64,000 nucleotides of DNA from Mesorhizobium sp. B2-4-15 (GCF_006658505.1 NZ_VFUZ01000009.1:124001-188000), one strand, 5' to 3'. Shown: positions 8,848-18,009, counted from the first letter of the stretch. Program-made: numbers and translations. The notes: generated by a model from the sequence alone, not told the origin.

Positions 8848-8875
8848 TTGAAAAAAGATGTCAAACTGATATTGT
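8848..8875 (+). promoter_or_regulatory. Possible sigma-70-type promoter for the nuclease-like genes
   Basis: TTGAAA (8848-8853) and TATTGT (8870-8875) are 16 bp apart in an AT-rich patch of the divergent region between the T4SS operon and the exported nuclease-like gene. Pattern match only; no conserved operator was recognised. Confidence 0.3.
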
Positions 8876-8943
8876 TTTCATTGCGCGGCAAATCAGAACT
8901 GGGCACATTGGCCACGTGATTGGATGTCGAGAGGAGCGTTGCG

Positions 8944-9552
8944 ATGAAAGCCAGGATATTGGGCAGCCTCGTTGCTGGCCTTGCGCTGGCGTCGCCGGCG
9001 AGCGGCGCCCCACCCATCGACCAGGCCTATGTCAGGTCGCTCGCGGCGCCCGGCAAAACGGTGCTGGTCATGGAATATTACGATGGCCAGGGCGCCATCG
9101 TGGATCGCAGGGGCTTTGCCTCGGCCAAGGGCTTCGACGCCGTCTCACCAACCGACTTTCAAGTCGATGAGAAACTGACGGTCCACCTCTATGGCATCCA
9201 GCCCTGCGACGGTGACCTGGTCAACCAGCGCGAGAACTTCTCGGGCACCTGCGCCGATTACGCCAGGCGCGGGCTCCAGACGATGCTGCAGTCACCGAAA
9301 GTGATCTTCTGCCGGGCCTTCCTCAGCGAGACCAATGCTCAGGCCCAGGATGCCACCTGCTACGGCTACTTCAACTACCCCGGGAGCCTGGACACGATCG
9401 ACATGTTGGAGGAGCAGTTGGTATCGATCGGCACACACCGCATTGCAAAGAAGCCCGATGGTACGCCCGCCCGCAAGGACCTCGAAGAAGCCGAAAAGAT
9501 TGGCCGCGGCGGCTTCGGCATGTGGGCGGATCCGAGGATCAAGGATCAATGA
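8944..9552 (+). CDS. Exported protein with a degenerate thermonuclease (SNase-like) fold
   Basis: 202 residues from the ATG at 8944, which follows AGGAG at a good distance. A signal peptide (MKARILGSLVAGLALASPAS) is followed by what looks like a staphylococcal-nuclease-type fold: LTVHLYGIQPCDG in the position of the usual VRLxGIDAPE, later CRAF, and the ending RGGFGMWADPR. The catalytic Arg and Asp of the family appear replaced by His and Gln, so nuclease activity is doubtful. Five or six Cys suggest disulfides in the periplasm. It is divergent from the T4SS operon and followed by a second nuclease-like gene. Confidence 0.6.
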   Translation: MKARILGSLVAGLALASPASGAPPIDQAYVRSLAAPGKTVLVMEYYDGQGAIVDRRGFASAKGFDAVSPTDFQVDEKLTVHLYGIQPCDGDLVNQRENFSGTCADYARRGLQTMLQSPKVIFCRAFLSETNAQAQDATCYGYFNYPGSLDTIDMLEEQLVSIGTHRIAKKPDGTPARKDLEEAEKIGRGGFGMWADPRIKDQ

Positions 9553-9698
9553 GGAGCATGGCTTTTCTGTTTGCGCGAGCGATCGGGATCGACCGCGCAC
9601 GGTCCGGCCGTTTCGACGGAAGGCCAAGGGAGCGCATTGAAGGCGATCGTCATCTCGATCGATGCAGGGTTGGGCGACGACCTCCATGGCGTCCAGCC

Positions 9699-10394
9699 AT
9701 GAAAAGCAAAATCGTGCCTTGCGCCCTGACGGCGCTGATTGTCTGCGGCCTTCCCTCCCCCGTGTTCGCGGCCGACCTTGCACGCGGCTGGCGCGCGGAC
9801 ACCGTGCCGACGGGTTTTTCCGATTCCGGTATGGCAAGGCTTGCCGGTCGCGTGACAGTGGTCGACGGCCGCACCTTGTGGTTTCCCGATGTGTCCGAGA
9901 CGGTTCGGCTCGACGGCATCGACGCATGCGACCTGCCGCAATGGGCATTTGATCCAAAACAGCATGGCGACAGCCTGGTCCTGAAGCCGGTGCCCTGCGG
10001 AGCCTTGTCCAAAGCCTGGCTGAAGCGGCTGGTCGGCGACAGCCCGGTCGTCTGCCGCATTTCAGCCTATTCCGTCGACGGAGCCCTGACGGGCCGATGC
10101 ATCGCGGGTGGACGCGATCTCGCGGTCGGCATGCTGCGTGCTGGCTGGGCTCGAGTCCAAGGCCCCTCCCCCGCGAGCTCGCAGTATTGGAAATGGCAGC
10201 GCTACGCCATGTCAGCGCGCTATGGGATGTGGGCGACATATGTGATCGATCCGGATGAATGGCGCGCCAAGGCAGTGGACAGAACCCTGGGGCGGAAGCC
10301 GCTGGCCGATCTGAATCTGCTGGGCGAGCGCGAGCAGGACATCTCGCCACCATTCCTTGACGCTGGAAAGCGCCCTGCCCGCTCCGACCGGTAG
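9699..10394 (+). CDS. Exported thermonuclease-family (SNase-like) protein
   Basis: 231 residues from the ATG at 9699, selected because it gives a clean signal peptide (VPCALTALIVCGLPSPVFA). The SNase-like core is visible: GRVTVVDGRTLWF, VRLDGIDACDLPQ, VCRISAYSVDG, AVGMLRAGWARV and SARYGMWATYVIDP. The Arg and Asp of VRLxGID are kept, while the third catalytic acid (Glu in the type enzyme) reads as Asp or is shifted. The likely role is a secreted or periplasmic nuclease near the conjugation machinery, for example in entry or surface DNA processing. That role is inferred from the neighbours. Confidence 0.65.
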   Translation: MKSKIVPCALTALIVCGLPSPVFAADLARGWRADTVPTGFSDSGMARLAGRVTVVDGRTLWFPDVSETVRLDGIDACDLPQWAFDPKQHGDSLVLKPVPCGALSKAWLKRLVGDSPVVCRISAYSVDGALTGRCIAGGRDLAVGMLRAGWARVQGPSPASSQYWKWQRYAMSARYGMWATYVIDPDEWRAKAVDRTLGRKPLADLNLLGEREQDISPPFLDAGKRPARSDR

Positions 10395-10457
10395 AGATAT
10401 CGCAGTGATTGGTAGCGCCCGGGTTGGCCCGGGTTGGTGGCCCCACAGACTTCGCAA

Positions 10458-10588
10458 GACTTGACCGCTGATGAGATCAGAAAGCTGAAACTGACACCGG
10501 AGCACAAGGTCGATGACTTCGTGGGCATACGGAAGTCGACACGCATTACCTGAAGAAGCCGTATAATCTCATCCCGCCCGACAACATC
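10458..10588 (+). pseudogene. Fragment of a Ku (NHEJ) gene, frameshifted
   Basis: Two adjacent frames translate to pieces that align in order with the central Ku domain: DLTADEIRKLKLTPEHKVDD then FVGI, and after a frame change EVDTHYLKKPYNLIPPDN. Bacterial Ku has the pattern D-E-E/I ... I-D ... F-V ... I/V-D ... Y ... P-Y-Y-L ... P. There is no start, no C-terminus and at least one frameshift, so it is a stump. A LigD, the usual partner of Ku, lies intact 26 kb away in the same window. Confidence 0.45.
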
Positions 10589-10606
10589 TTAAATTCGTTC
10601 CGAAAC

Positions 10607-11098
10607 TTAGCCGCTTTGCTTTCGCAGAAACCCGGCAATATCCGGATGGAATTCTCCGACGCTGGCTTTCACGGTGTCGACCTCGCTTGGCTGCAGCTTC
10701 ACCTTCCGTGCCAGCATCGTAGCGATCAGGTAGCGGACCTTCTGCTCAGCCTCCAGCCGGTTCCCGGCCTGGAGTCTGATCAGTCGCCGCCGCGCTGAAG
10801 CTTCGAGAAGATTGCTTAGGACCAGGCACAACCGGACAGGGGTGGAGCGAACCGTCCAGCGACCGGAGCCTGTCTTGCGGGAGAACATTTCGATGGCATC
10901 GAGCAGGCGGCGGTGCCGGGTTATGCTGCGTGCCATGGCAGTGGGACTTGCGGCCCTGCGCCGAGCGGGGCAGCCGTCGCGGCCGCGTCCCAACGGCCGC
11001 GAATTGGAGCTGTCATGCTCGGTGGATAATCCTTGATCAACGACTTCGCTTGGCCTCTGCGGCTTGGCCGCATTCCCAGTGTGTTTCTGTCCCGTCAT
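10607..11098 (-). CDS. Hypothetical protein, basic, unknown function
   Basis: 163 residues if started at 11098, where AAGGAAGG lies directly before the ATG; an internal ATG at 10936 would give 109 residues. The C-terminal part (ARKVKLQPSEVDTVKASVGE, then FHPDIAGFLRKQSG) looks like a folded helical domain; the N-terminal 50 residues are rich in Arg, Ser and Gly and look disordered. No domain was recognised and there is no partner gene. It may be a real small gene or part of the surrounding decayed DNA. Confidence 0.4.
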   Translation of the reverse strand: MTGQKHTGNAAKPQRPSEVVDQGLSTEHDSSNSRPLGRGRDGCPARRRAASPTAMARSITRHRRLLDAIEMFSRKTGSGRWTVRSTPVRLCLVLSNLLEASARRRLIRLQAGNRLEAEQKVRYLIATMLARKVKLQPSEVDTVKASVGEFHPDIAGFLRKQSG

Positions 11099-11402
11099 CC
11101 TTCCTTACCAAGCTGCGCAGATCGCCCAAAGGGTACATCGTGGCCGACCAATGCCACGAAGCGTTATCCTTGGATGCTGCCAGTGTTGGTTTCGGTAGCG
11201 AGGCCACCAATGCAAAACCGGCAGAACGCCAGAATAGGGGAAGCATAGCGCAATTGCGGCAGCCACCGTGCTAAAGTTGGATGAAATGATGTGAAGCGAC
11301 TGAAATATAATGCGCTGAGGTTGAAGGGTTCGAAATATTCGGCCTTGCGAAGTCTAGCCTGTCATCGGCTCGGTATTGGTTTTAGAGCGTCAGTCGATCA
11401 GT
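11099..11402. other. Intergenic stretch, no supported gene
   Basis: An open frame on the minus strand (11037-11246) has a hydrophobic start but no ribosome site or recognisable domain. Nothing else was seen. Confidence 0.5.
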
Positions 11403-11630
11403 TCAGGCCTGCGGCTCGTTGCGCAATTTCGAGAAGACCTGACACCAAAAGCGATAGTCGTCATCGCGTCCGTCGAAATTAGCGGTCAGCGCGCACCATG
11501 CCGCGGCTGTCGCCGCATCTGGACCATAGAGCTCTATCGTCGCCCGTACCGTCGCTGCTGGGTCCAGCAACTCCCACAGCGTCAATTCTGCGTGGCCGGA
11601 ACCAAGCCGGTCAATATGAATTTCTGGCAT
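11403..11630 (-). CDS. Small hypothetical protein (75 aa)
   Basis: 75 residues with a strong ribosome site (GGGAGG, eight bases before the ATG). The sequence is acidic and well composed: MPEIHIDRLGSGHAELTLWE, then LLDPAATVRATIELYG and FDGRDDDYRFWCQVFSKLRN. The aromatic-rich end and lack of low complexity suggest a real folded protein. The style is that of small hypothetical proteins found in rhizobial accessory regions, but no function is known to me. It stands alone between degraded sequences. Confidence 0.65.
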   Translation of the reverse strand: MPEIHIDRLGSGHAELTLWELLDPAATVRATIELYGPDAATAAAWCALTANFDGRDDDYRFWCQVFSKLRNEPQA

Positions 11631-12238
11631 GCAAAAGCCTCCCGCGGTGGATCCGGCGAGCGGCAGCTATGCGCTGCAAGGCCGGACGTTGGAAACTCAC
11701 GGGGTGAGCCACGATCCTGAGGCATTACGCCTAGGACATTCGTCGTGTCGTCCCTGGCCATCTACAGCTTCGCAGGAGGACCTCGGAAGCTGGCGCAGAG
11801 GCAATTTATCGCAGAGCTCTCGCGCCAAGGCAACCAGCGTGCGAGATCGACAGGCATCATTGCCAGATCGGGTTTCCCGATCGGCCGACGTCGAAGGGGC
11901 CTGTTGGCCTGCAATGGAACGGAGGGGTACACGATCCTCGCAAAATGTAGAATTTAGCCCAAATGAGATCGGCCGGTGCCCACAGCGTCTCCACTGCGCA
12001 AGAACTCACCGCAGTCAACCGGCGCTCAGAAAGAGTATTTCGCGTCGGAAGTCGACCTTGCGTCGCTGGCTGGCGGCGGCGCGTTGGCCGCAAGCGACCA
12101 ATCTTTTGGCGAGAAGGCAGCCTGCTGCCGCCGACGCTATCGGCCTTCGGACTGGTAGTCTGAGATGGGGCCGGTAGCGGTCAGTTCGCTTGTGACCAGG
12201 GAAGCACGACAGCTGACCTTCAATGTGAGGCCGCGATA
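11631..12238. other. Degenerate intergenic stretch
   Basis: Both strands show only Arg/Ser-rich frames without starts, ribosome sites or recognisable domains. It is probably eroded DNA bordering the IS110 remnant. No repeats or RNA features were seen. Confidence 0.4.
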
Positions 12239-12855
12239 TCACGCGAGCGGCGGAAGCGCGACCGATCGTCGGTCGCGGTCAGGAAGGAGCGCGCGGTCAC
12301 CGGGCCCGCGGGGGACGGTCATGAAGCGCCGGCATGGTTCGTTGCGGGTGACGATCTTCACGACCATGTCATGCAGTCGGCAATACTGTCGCCACAGCGC
12401 CGCGCGCGCCGACAGCATCGCTACCATCAGCTCGACCCATAGCGGATCCTCCGCCATAGCCTAGCGCACCGCGTGCTCGAATGCCGAGCGTCCGACCTTG
12501 CTCAAGCAGATGCCGAACGACTTCAGCGAGTGGCGGATGGCGTTCTCCAGGTCAAGGAACTTTGGCCTTCAGATTGGGCCGGTGCGTCAGCAGAAACAGG
12601 GTTCGGTAGCAGCTTTCCGACTTGATGTAGGCCTGTCGGAACCAGCCGGCGCGCATGATGTGGGCGATGCCCAGCGCATCGGGCTTGTCGGTCTTGTTGC
12701 GCTGGGTCGACATTGCGGCGCGCACATGCTGCGACTCCAGGCAGATGGCCGGCAGGCCGAGTTTCTTCAGTTCCGGGTGCATCCACGGCGACAGCGAGCC
12801 GGCCCCGTGGCCCAAATCGAAGTCTCTATGACAATGTACGCCTTATCGACGCCCA
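12239..12855 (-). pseudogene. IS110-family transposase remnant
   Basis: Pieces of an IS110 (DEDD) transposase can be read in order on this strand: MGVDKAYIV (N-terminus), GHGAGSLSPWMHPELKKLGL, ESQHVRAAMSTQRNKTDKPD, then IMRAGWFRQAYIKSESCYRT, LDLENAIRHSLKSFGI, and ELMVAMLSARAALWRQYCRL, with RRFMTVP at the end. There is a deletion after the first piece, at least one frameshift, a premature stop before MAEDPLW, and the C-terminal half is missing. It cannot encode an active enzyme. A second fragment of the same family lies at about 16.85 kb. Confidence 0.85.
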
Positions 12856-13346
12856 TGGCACCCATCGCCGTTCCGACTTTTAAGCTCAGTCTGGGCAAGA
12901 ACACCGAAAACGAACTGCGCTTGGCGGCGGACGCTTGGCTACCTCAACCGGGGGACAGCTAACCGGCCGATATCCTCATCACCGACGACCAGCTGAAAAC
13001 CGATGAAGCCTACTCGGAATCGGCGCGCAACAAATGCGCTGACTGGGTCCAGCCGCGTCTGTCGAGTTGCATAGCTCAGCCGACGCCCATTCTGCCAAGG
13101 TTAACGAAAAATTGACATAAATTAGTAATCGCTAATACAGAATACACTGCTATTTTATGTGACAGTAGGACATGAGTGAGAGTTCGAGGCGGGTACATCG
13201 TTCGACCTCAATAAGGAGTAGAGATTGCGAAGGCACGCAGCTGTTGCTGGACTCAAGCCGAAGACGGCGCCGCAAAGGATTGGGGCTCACTCGGGGCACT
13301 GGTTGCACGCTGTGCTTCAGGAGCTCTCTCCCTCCAGGTGCCAGTG
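12856..13346. other. Intergenic stretch with an AT-rich patch
   Basis: An AT-rich stretch at 13105-13160 contains TTGACA (13112) and TAATAC (13133) 15 bp apart, and ATTAG/CTAAT half-sites. It could hold a promoter for the following gene, but the spacing is poor. No gene is supported here. Confidence 0.35.
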
Positions 13347-13919
13347 ATGGACGATAGTGAGCGGGCTCGTACTGAACCGGAGACGAGTTCTTGGACCGGC
13401 CGCAACAGGCGTCTCGACCCATCGCGCCTGCCGGAGATGGTGAGCTATACCACGCGCGACACCTATGGCGACGTGACCTTCACGCTCAACCAGCGTGGTG
13501 TGGTGGTCCGACGCATGCAGGATTTAAGCAGCGTACCGGCAATCATTGCCCTTCCCGCCAAGGTTTTCCGCGGCGTGGCCGCCTGCGCGATGGAGGATCC
13601 GGATGGAAAATTCACATCGGAGCTCAAGCTTCTGCACAACGATCCGATGCTGACGGTGCCACTGCTGGTGTCCGACGATCTCGAACTTGTTGCCGCCGAC
13701 TGGCGTGCCTGGGCCGAGGCCTACCGTCTGCCTATGCTTCTGCTTGGTGCCGACGGCGTTGCCCGCACGCTTGAGGAAACGCTCGGTGCCAACATCAACG
13801 CCCTCTCACCCCAGCGACATGGGCTGCGTCTGGATCATGCGGCCAGGCTTTCTGATGCTGGCCTGATGAACAAACTGACGCCATTAGAGCAAATCGGTCG
13901 ACTGGTGGATCGGAAGTGA
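13347..13919 (+). CDS. DUF6101-like hypothetical protein
   Basis: 190 residues from the ATG at 13347; a GTG nine bases earlier is also possible. The centre reads like the rhizobial DUF6101 family: RRLDPSRLPEMVSY, GVVVRRMQDLSSVPAIIALP, KVFRGVAACAMEDPDGKF, LKLLHNDPMLTVPLLVSDD, WRAWAEAYRLPMLLLG, and a NALSPQRHG stretch near the end. No signal peptide, membrane segment or catalytic motif is visible. Function is unknown. It stands alone, surrounded by degraded DNA. Confidence 0.6.
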   Translation: MDDSERARTEPETSSWTGRNRRLDPSRLPEMVSYTTRDTYGDVTFTLNQRGVVVRRMQDLSSVPAIIALPAKVFRGVAACAMEDPDGKFTSELKLLHNDPMLTVPLLVSDDLELVAADWRAWAEAYRLPMLLLGADGVARTLEETLGANINALSPQRHGLRLDHAARLSDAGLMNKLTPLEQIGRLVDRK

Positions 13920-14411
13920 TGTGACACGTGTCTCGTGTTCATTTGGGCAGCAGGGTCGATCCTCCCCACTGTGTCGATTGCTGGGGAACCCCCGCTAGGC
14001 GCGGCCAGGTAGCGTCGGCGTGGTTGAAAAGACCGCCAGTCTTAGCCAAGGACTGGACCGCTTTCCCGGCCCTTCGTCTGGCCGATCTCTCGGCGTCGGC
14101 AAACTGCCGCGGACCTGCGGGGATGCAGTGCTTGATCGGGAATCATCATCTCACTGACGGATCGTTTTCGAAGCCGTGCAATCGCGGCTAGGCGCGGCGG
14201 TGCGCGTTGCCGACAAGAGCGCCCAGCCTGCCGGTGCGCCGGCAAAGCCGTGGATCGGTGCGTCGGAAGCGCCAGCGTCGGTTTGAGAGGTGAGGCGCAC
14301 CGCTGCTTCGGTCGACATCGCAACCTACAGGACCGAGCCGCTTTCGGCGCCAACAATCACGGTGGCGAAATGGAGCAATAGGTTGGCTATGAGCTTTGGC
14401 ATCCGCCGCCC
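13920..14411. other. Degenerate stretch between DUF6101-like gene and MFS transporter
   Basis: The minus strand carries short non-matching frames (for example one beginning MPKLIANLLLHF near 14400) interrupted by stops. These could be the tail of an eroded gene. No feature is supported. Confidence 0.35.
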
Positions 14412-15581
14412 CTAGGGAAGTGCCGGGCGATCTTGGCCAGCAACGATACGGTGGAAGACCCACAGAATTGCTGGGCAAACCAGGAGCATGAGGGCGCCGA
14501 AATCGAGCGCGGCGCTCGCGGAGCCGAGCAACGTGGAAAGCTTTCCGCCGATCGCGGACCCAACCGGGCTTCCGGCATAGAAAGCCGTATAGAATATTCC
14601 CATTCCGATCGCCCGCGTCTTCGGCTCGAGCACGCGCGCGGGTAGGCTCATGATGGCGCCGGCAGGCAGGCCGCAAACGGTCCCGACGGCAATGACGGCA
14701 GGAAGCACCTGGCTGCTTCGCGACAGGAGAACCGTCAGCAGCGCAAAGCCGATGCAGCCTGCGACAATTATAGCTTCGCCGCGTTTGGTCAAATCAGCGA
14801 GCAAGCCTCCCAAGGGGACCGAAATCGCCGTGAGCCAGAGGACCATGCTGATCGTTGATCCAGCTGCAGCCATGGACCAGCCTCGCTCGACGAGCATCGT
14901 TGGGGCGAAACTGAAGATCATCACCAAACCGAGATTGTAGAAACACCAGATCGAGCTAGCGGCAATGACAGCATAGACCGTTTCCGAGGTCACACTGCCT
15001 CGTTCGCCTTCAACGGAGACGGCCGCTTCCTGCGCGCGATAGAAAAACGCCATCAGGCCGAAGCCGATCAGGATCCACCCTGCGACGGCTAGGTTGACGG
15101 CAAAAAGGCCGAATCTCGCTCCAATCCATGGCAAGAGCATGAGCGAGATTGCGATGCCTACCGGCCACGAGTTGACGAAAATGGCCATCGCGGTTGCGAT
15201 TTCCCGGCCGGCAAACCAGTCGGCGACCATCTTGGTCATCAGAACGCTGAGGAGAATACCGCCAGTGCCCGCAATCAGTCGGCCTGCGATTTGCACGCTC
15301 CATGACGCCGATGCAGCCATCAGTAATTCGCCAGCCAGCATCGCCAGGAGTGCGGCGAGAACCGTCGCCTTATCGCCATAGCGGCGTCCGATGGTGCCAG
15401 CGGGGAAGGCGAGCAGGACGCCCGGCGCAAAATAGACTCCGATAAGGATGCCGATGTCGGTCAGGCTGGCGCCGAGACCTTCGCTAAGCTGCGGCGCTAC
15501 GGCCCCTACGCTGCCAAACTGAAAGGCGAAGGCGGCACGAGCGACGAACAAGACAGCAAGAATGATCCAGCGGCTTCGCAC
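14412..15581 (-). CDS. MFS transporter (CynX/NarK-like)
   Basis: 389 residues with about twelve hydrophobic segments in two halves separated by a polar loop near residues 185-200. The first half has the MFS signature region around FPAGTIGRRYGDKATVL. It should move a small organic anion or similar solute across the inner membrane. The substrate cannot be read from the sequence. Its neighbours (HCCA isomerase-like and SnoaL-like proteins, GMC oxidoreductase) suggest uptake of a catabolised aromatic or alcohol. It is the last gene of a minus-strand series. Confidence 0.85.
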   Translation of the reverse strand: MRSRWIILAVLFVARAAFAFQFGSVGAVAPQLSEGLGASLTDIGILIGVYFAPGVLLAFPAGTIGRRYGDKATVLAALLAMLAGELLMAASASWSVQIAGRLIAGTGGILLSVLMTKMVADWFAGREIATAMAIFVNSWPVGIAISLMLLPWIGARFGLFAVNLAVAGWILIGFGLMAFFYRAQEAAVSVEGERGSVTSETVYAVIAASSIWCFYNLGLVMIFSFAPTMLVERGWSMAAAGSTISMVLWLTAISVPLGGLLADLTKRGEAIIVAGCIGFALLTVLLSRSSQVLPAVIAVGTVCGLPAGAIMSLPARVLEPKTRAIGMGIFYTAFYAGSPVGSAIGGKLSTLLGSASAALDFGALMLLVCPAILWVFHRIVAGQDRPALP

Positions 15582-15645
15582 TTGATCCCCCCTGGGATTG
15601 ACGATCAGCGCATGGCTTCACCAAATGCGTCCTCTTCGTCATGAT

Positions 15646-16248
15646 TCAACGTTGCAGTTCATGTCGCCCAGCGGCCCAGGCAAGCCCCTCTTCCAACCGA
15701 TCGTCCCCCCAGAATGTTTCGCCATCGACGACGAAGGCCGGGGAGCCGAAAATGCCATAGCTGCGAGCCGCGTCGGTCTCCTGCTTGAGACGCTCATGGG
15801 CGCGGGCGCCGTCAGCCTTGGCAACCACATCGTCGATGTCCTGACCCAGGGGAGCCAGCACATGCCCCAGATGGACGCGGCTGCCCAGTTCCATGCCTTC
15901 CAGGTACCACGCCCTGAAGCTTGCGACGGTGTAGACCTCGCACCAGCCCTCTTCGGCCGCTACCATGGCGACCCGGTTAGCCAGAAGGTCCGGGTCGGTC
16001 GGCCAGATGGGAGCCCTTACGTAAGGGATGCCGTGCGTCGCCGCGCGCCGCTCCACATCGCGCCACATGTACTTTACCTTTGCCGCCTGGGTGCGGAGGG
16101 CAATGTTGTTCTCGGCCATCACGGTGCGGACATTGAATGGGCGCCATCGAACGGCAACGCCCGACTGTTTCGCCATGGCGTCAATGCGCATCACCGACAG
16201 ATATGCGTAGCCGCTCCCGAAAAAATAGAAGAAGTCGATCTGCTTCAT
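15646..16248 (-). CDS. 2-hydroxychromene-2-carboxylate isomerase-like protein (DsbA/GST-kappa fold)
   Basis: 200 residues. The opening MKQIDFFYFFGSGYAYLSVM and the ending YGIFGSPAFVVDGETFWGDD, with DRLEEGL, are typical of the HCCA isomerase/GST-kappa family. In this family glutathione assists ring-opening isomerisation of hydroxychromene carboxylates or related aromatics. The thioredoxin-fold cis-Pro is in GSPAF. It lies 46 bp after the SnoaL-like gene and 64 bp before the transporter. Family assignment is firm; the substrate is not. Confidence 0.85.
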   Translation of the reverse strand: MKQIDFFYFFGSGYAYLSVMRIDAMAKQSGVAVRWRPFNVRTVMAENNIALRTQAAKVKYMWRDVERRAATHGIPYVRAPIWPTDPDLLANRVAMVAAEEGWCEVYTVASFRAWYLEGMELGSRVHLGHVLAPLGQDIDDVVAKADGARAHERLKQETDAARSYGIFGSPAFVVDGETFWGDDRLEEGLAWAAGRHELQR

Positions 16249-16294
16249 TCCCTCCTCCTCCGCGGCCGCGCCAAGTCGGCAACAAACCTATTCC

Positions 16295-16660
16295 TCAGTC
16301 GGTGCTGTTAAGGCTGCACATGCGTATTAGCCATGACCCGTCGGCCTGTCGCTCGAAGACGTCGACCGACGTACCGTTGCCGACCTCAAGGCCCTCGGTA
16401 TACCTCGCCAGGCACCAAGCCAGGTCACCGGATCTGCCCGCATGTATCAATTTCATTTTCTTGTCGGTCGCCTCGCTGTGCCCATTCGTCCAGGTTGCGT
16501 GGAGAGCTTCGATCGCGTCGCGGCCTCTAGCCGGAGGCGCGTAGGGCGAATGTAATTCGGCATCAGCCGTAAACATCGCGCCGCATGTCTTGGTGTCGCC
16601 GGCACGATAGGCAGCCACATAGGCATTCCAGAAAACCTGCAGTTCCTCGTGGGTCGACAT
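16295..16660 (-). CDS. SnoaL-like/NTF2-fold protein
   Basis: 121 residues. A cone-shaped NTF2-like fold is suggested by FWNAYVAAYRAGDTKTCGAM, FTADAELHSPYAPPARGRDA, LHATWTNGH and the ending DVFERQADGSWLIRMCSLNS. Such proteins act as small isomerases, cyclases or binding proteins. The gene precedes the isomerase-like gene on the same strand, so the two may act on one compound. Confidence 0.8.
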   Translation of the reverse strand: MSTHEELQVFWNAYVAAYRAGDTKTCGAMFTADAELHSPYAPPARGRDAIEALHATWTNGHSEATDKKMKLIHAGRSGDLAWCLARYTEGLEVGNGTSVDVFERQADGSWLIRMCSLNSTD

Positions 16661-16839
16661 CGGCGGCCCTCCGGGCGCGAGATCGCTATATTAGGGATTT
16701 CTCAGGTATGCGACAATCCTCCAATACGGGTCGGCCGCTGGCCTCTCCACCCAAAAGATGGTCCGCGGCCGAACTCTTCTTACAAGCCTGGACACATCGC
16801 TGACCCGAAGCCCGCGCCGGAAAAATGATCCAAATCGTT

Positions 16840-17020
16840 GTCCGAGTTGATTATCAGCTTGGCGGAACCAGCCGGTGCGCATGATGAGGGCGTCTTGTGC
16901 GCTGCGCCGACATCGCGGCACGCACGGTGTCGCGTCTCCAGGCCGAGTTTCTTGAGCTCCGGATGCAGCCAGGGCAACAGCGATCCGGTCTCGTGAGCGA
17001 CGCGACGCAGCGCGAGGTGC
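16840..17020 (-). pseudogene. IS110-family transposase fragment
   Basis: The minus strand carries HETGSLLPWLHPELKKLGLE, then (frame change) VRAAMSAQRT and IMRTGWFRQADNQLG, the same central part of the DEDD transposase as in the larger remnant at 12.2-12.9 kb. It diverges from it in sequence, so it is a separate insertion. It has frameshifts and no ends. It separates the SnoaL-like gene from the hydroxypyruvate isomerase-like gene. Confidence 0.75.
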
Positions 17021-17112
17021 ATCTGGAGGTGGCGGTCGTGACCGACCCCGATGCGATCTGCGAGATGCTCGAACCCTTTCTCGGACATCGCGTGTCGAAT
17101 TGCCCGCAAGTC

Positions 17113-17889
17113 TCATAATTCAAGGCTGAGCGTCTTAATCCATTTCAAGCCATGGTCGGTTGCGGCCCTGGGCTTGTATTCGCATCCAACCCAGTTCCGA
17201 TAGCCAAGCCGTTCAAGCGCTGCAAACACGGCAAGATAGCTGATCTCGCCTTCATCGGGCTCGGCACGGCTCGGCACCGCCGCAATCTGGACGTGGCCGA
17301 TCTTCGGCAAGTGACGGGAAAGTCGAGTCAGCACATCGCCTTGGCTAATCCCGACATGGTATATGTCAAACATGATCTTTAGGTTCGGCGCTCCGACTTG
17401 ATCAAGCATGTCAGCGGCTTCCTCGATCGTGGAGTAAAAGTAGTTCGGTTTGTCGCGCTGGTTGATTGGCTCCAGCAGGATCGTCAGGTCTGGGGCAGCA
17501 TTGGTGGCGAAGACAAGATTCTCGATGAACACTTGCTTTCCTCGCGCTCGTTGGTCCAGCGGAAGGACGCCAGCCATCGCGTGGATCGAGTTCGCGCCGG
17601 CTTGGCGCGCATAGCCGGCGGACATCGCGAATCCCGTGCGAAATTCGCTCTGGCGTCCATCGATGGCGCCCAGTCCGAAATCGCCCTTGTCGGTATCGCC
17701 CAGCGGCGTGTTGATCCCGAGAAGAGTTAGGCCGTGATTGATGCAGCGCTGCTTCACCAATCCCGCTGGCGTCTCGTAGGGCCAATGCAATTCGATGGCT
17801 TTGAATCCAGCCGCCGCTGCCGCGTCGATGCGATCCACGAGCGGGCGGTCGGGCCACAAGAATCCTAGGTTTGCGGAGAAGCGGAGCAT
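17113..17889 (-). CDS. Hydroxypyruvate isomerase-like TIM-barrel protein
   Basis: 258 residues. It matches the Hyi/xylose-isomerase-like barrel family: MLRFSANLGFLWPDRPLVDR at the start, FKAIELHWPYETP, LLGINTPLGD, TILLEPINQRDKPNYF with a metal-binding Glu, IMFDIYHVGISQGD with Asp and His, and the terminal WVGCEYKPR with Glu. These interconvert hydroxypyruvate and tartronate semialdehyde or related hydroxy-keto acids. It is 120 bp from the GMC oxidoreductase on the same strand; the pair may oxidise and then isomerise an alcohol. Confidence 0.85.
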   Translation of the reverse strand: MLRFSANLGFLWPDRPLVDRIDAAAAAGFKAIELHWPYETPAGLVKQRCINHGLTLLGINTPLGDTDKGDFGLGAIDGRQSEFRTGFAMSAGYARQAGANSIHAMAGVLPLDQRARGKQVFIENLVFATNAAPDLTILLEPINQRDKPNYFYSTIEEAADMLDQVGAPNLKIMFDIYHVGISQGDVLTRLSRHLPKIGHVQIAAVPSRAEPDEGEISYLAVFAALERLGYRNWVGCEYKPRAATDHGLKWIKTLSLEL

Positions 17890-18009
17890 AGTCGATCCAT
17901 CATTGGACGAAGTGTCCTGGGTTTTTGAATCCGAACGCTGTCTTGTTGATCAGGGTTTCATGGTCGCTGATTAGGATGGCGTTCGTGGCGGCCACCGGAT
18001 CCGCCATCA

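Noticed and set aside
11037..11246. 69-codon minus-strand frame with a hydrophobic start
   Set aside because: No ribosome site, no domain, overlaps another candidate gene; not convincing.
13112..13138. TTGACA ... TAATAC promoter-like pair
   Set aside because: The 15-bp spacing is too short; kept only as a note in the intergenic entry.
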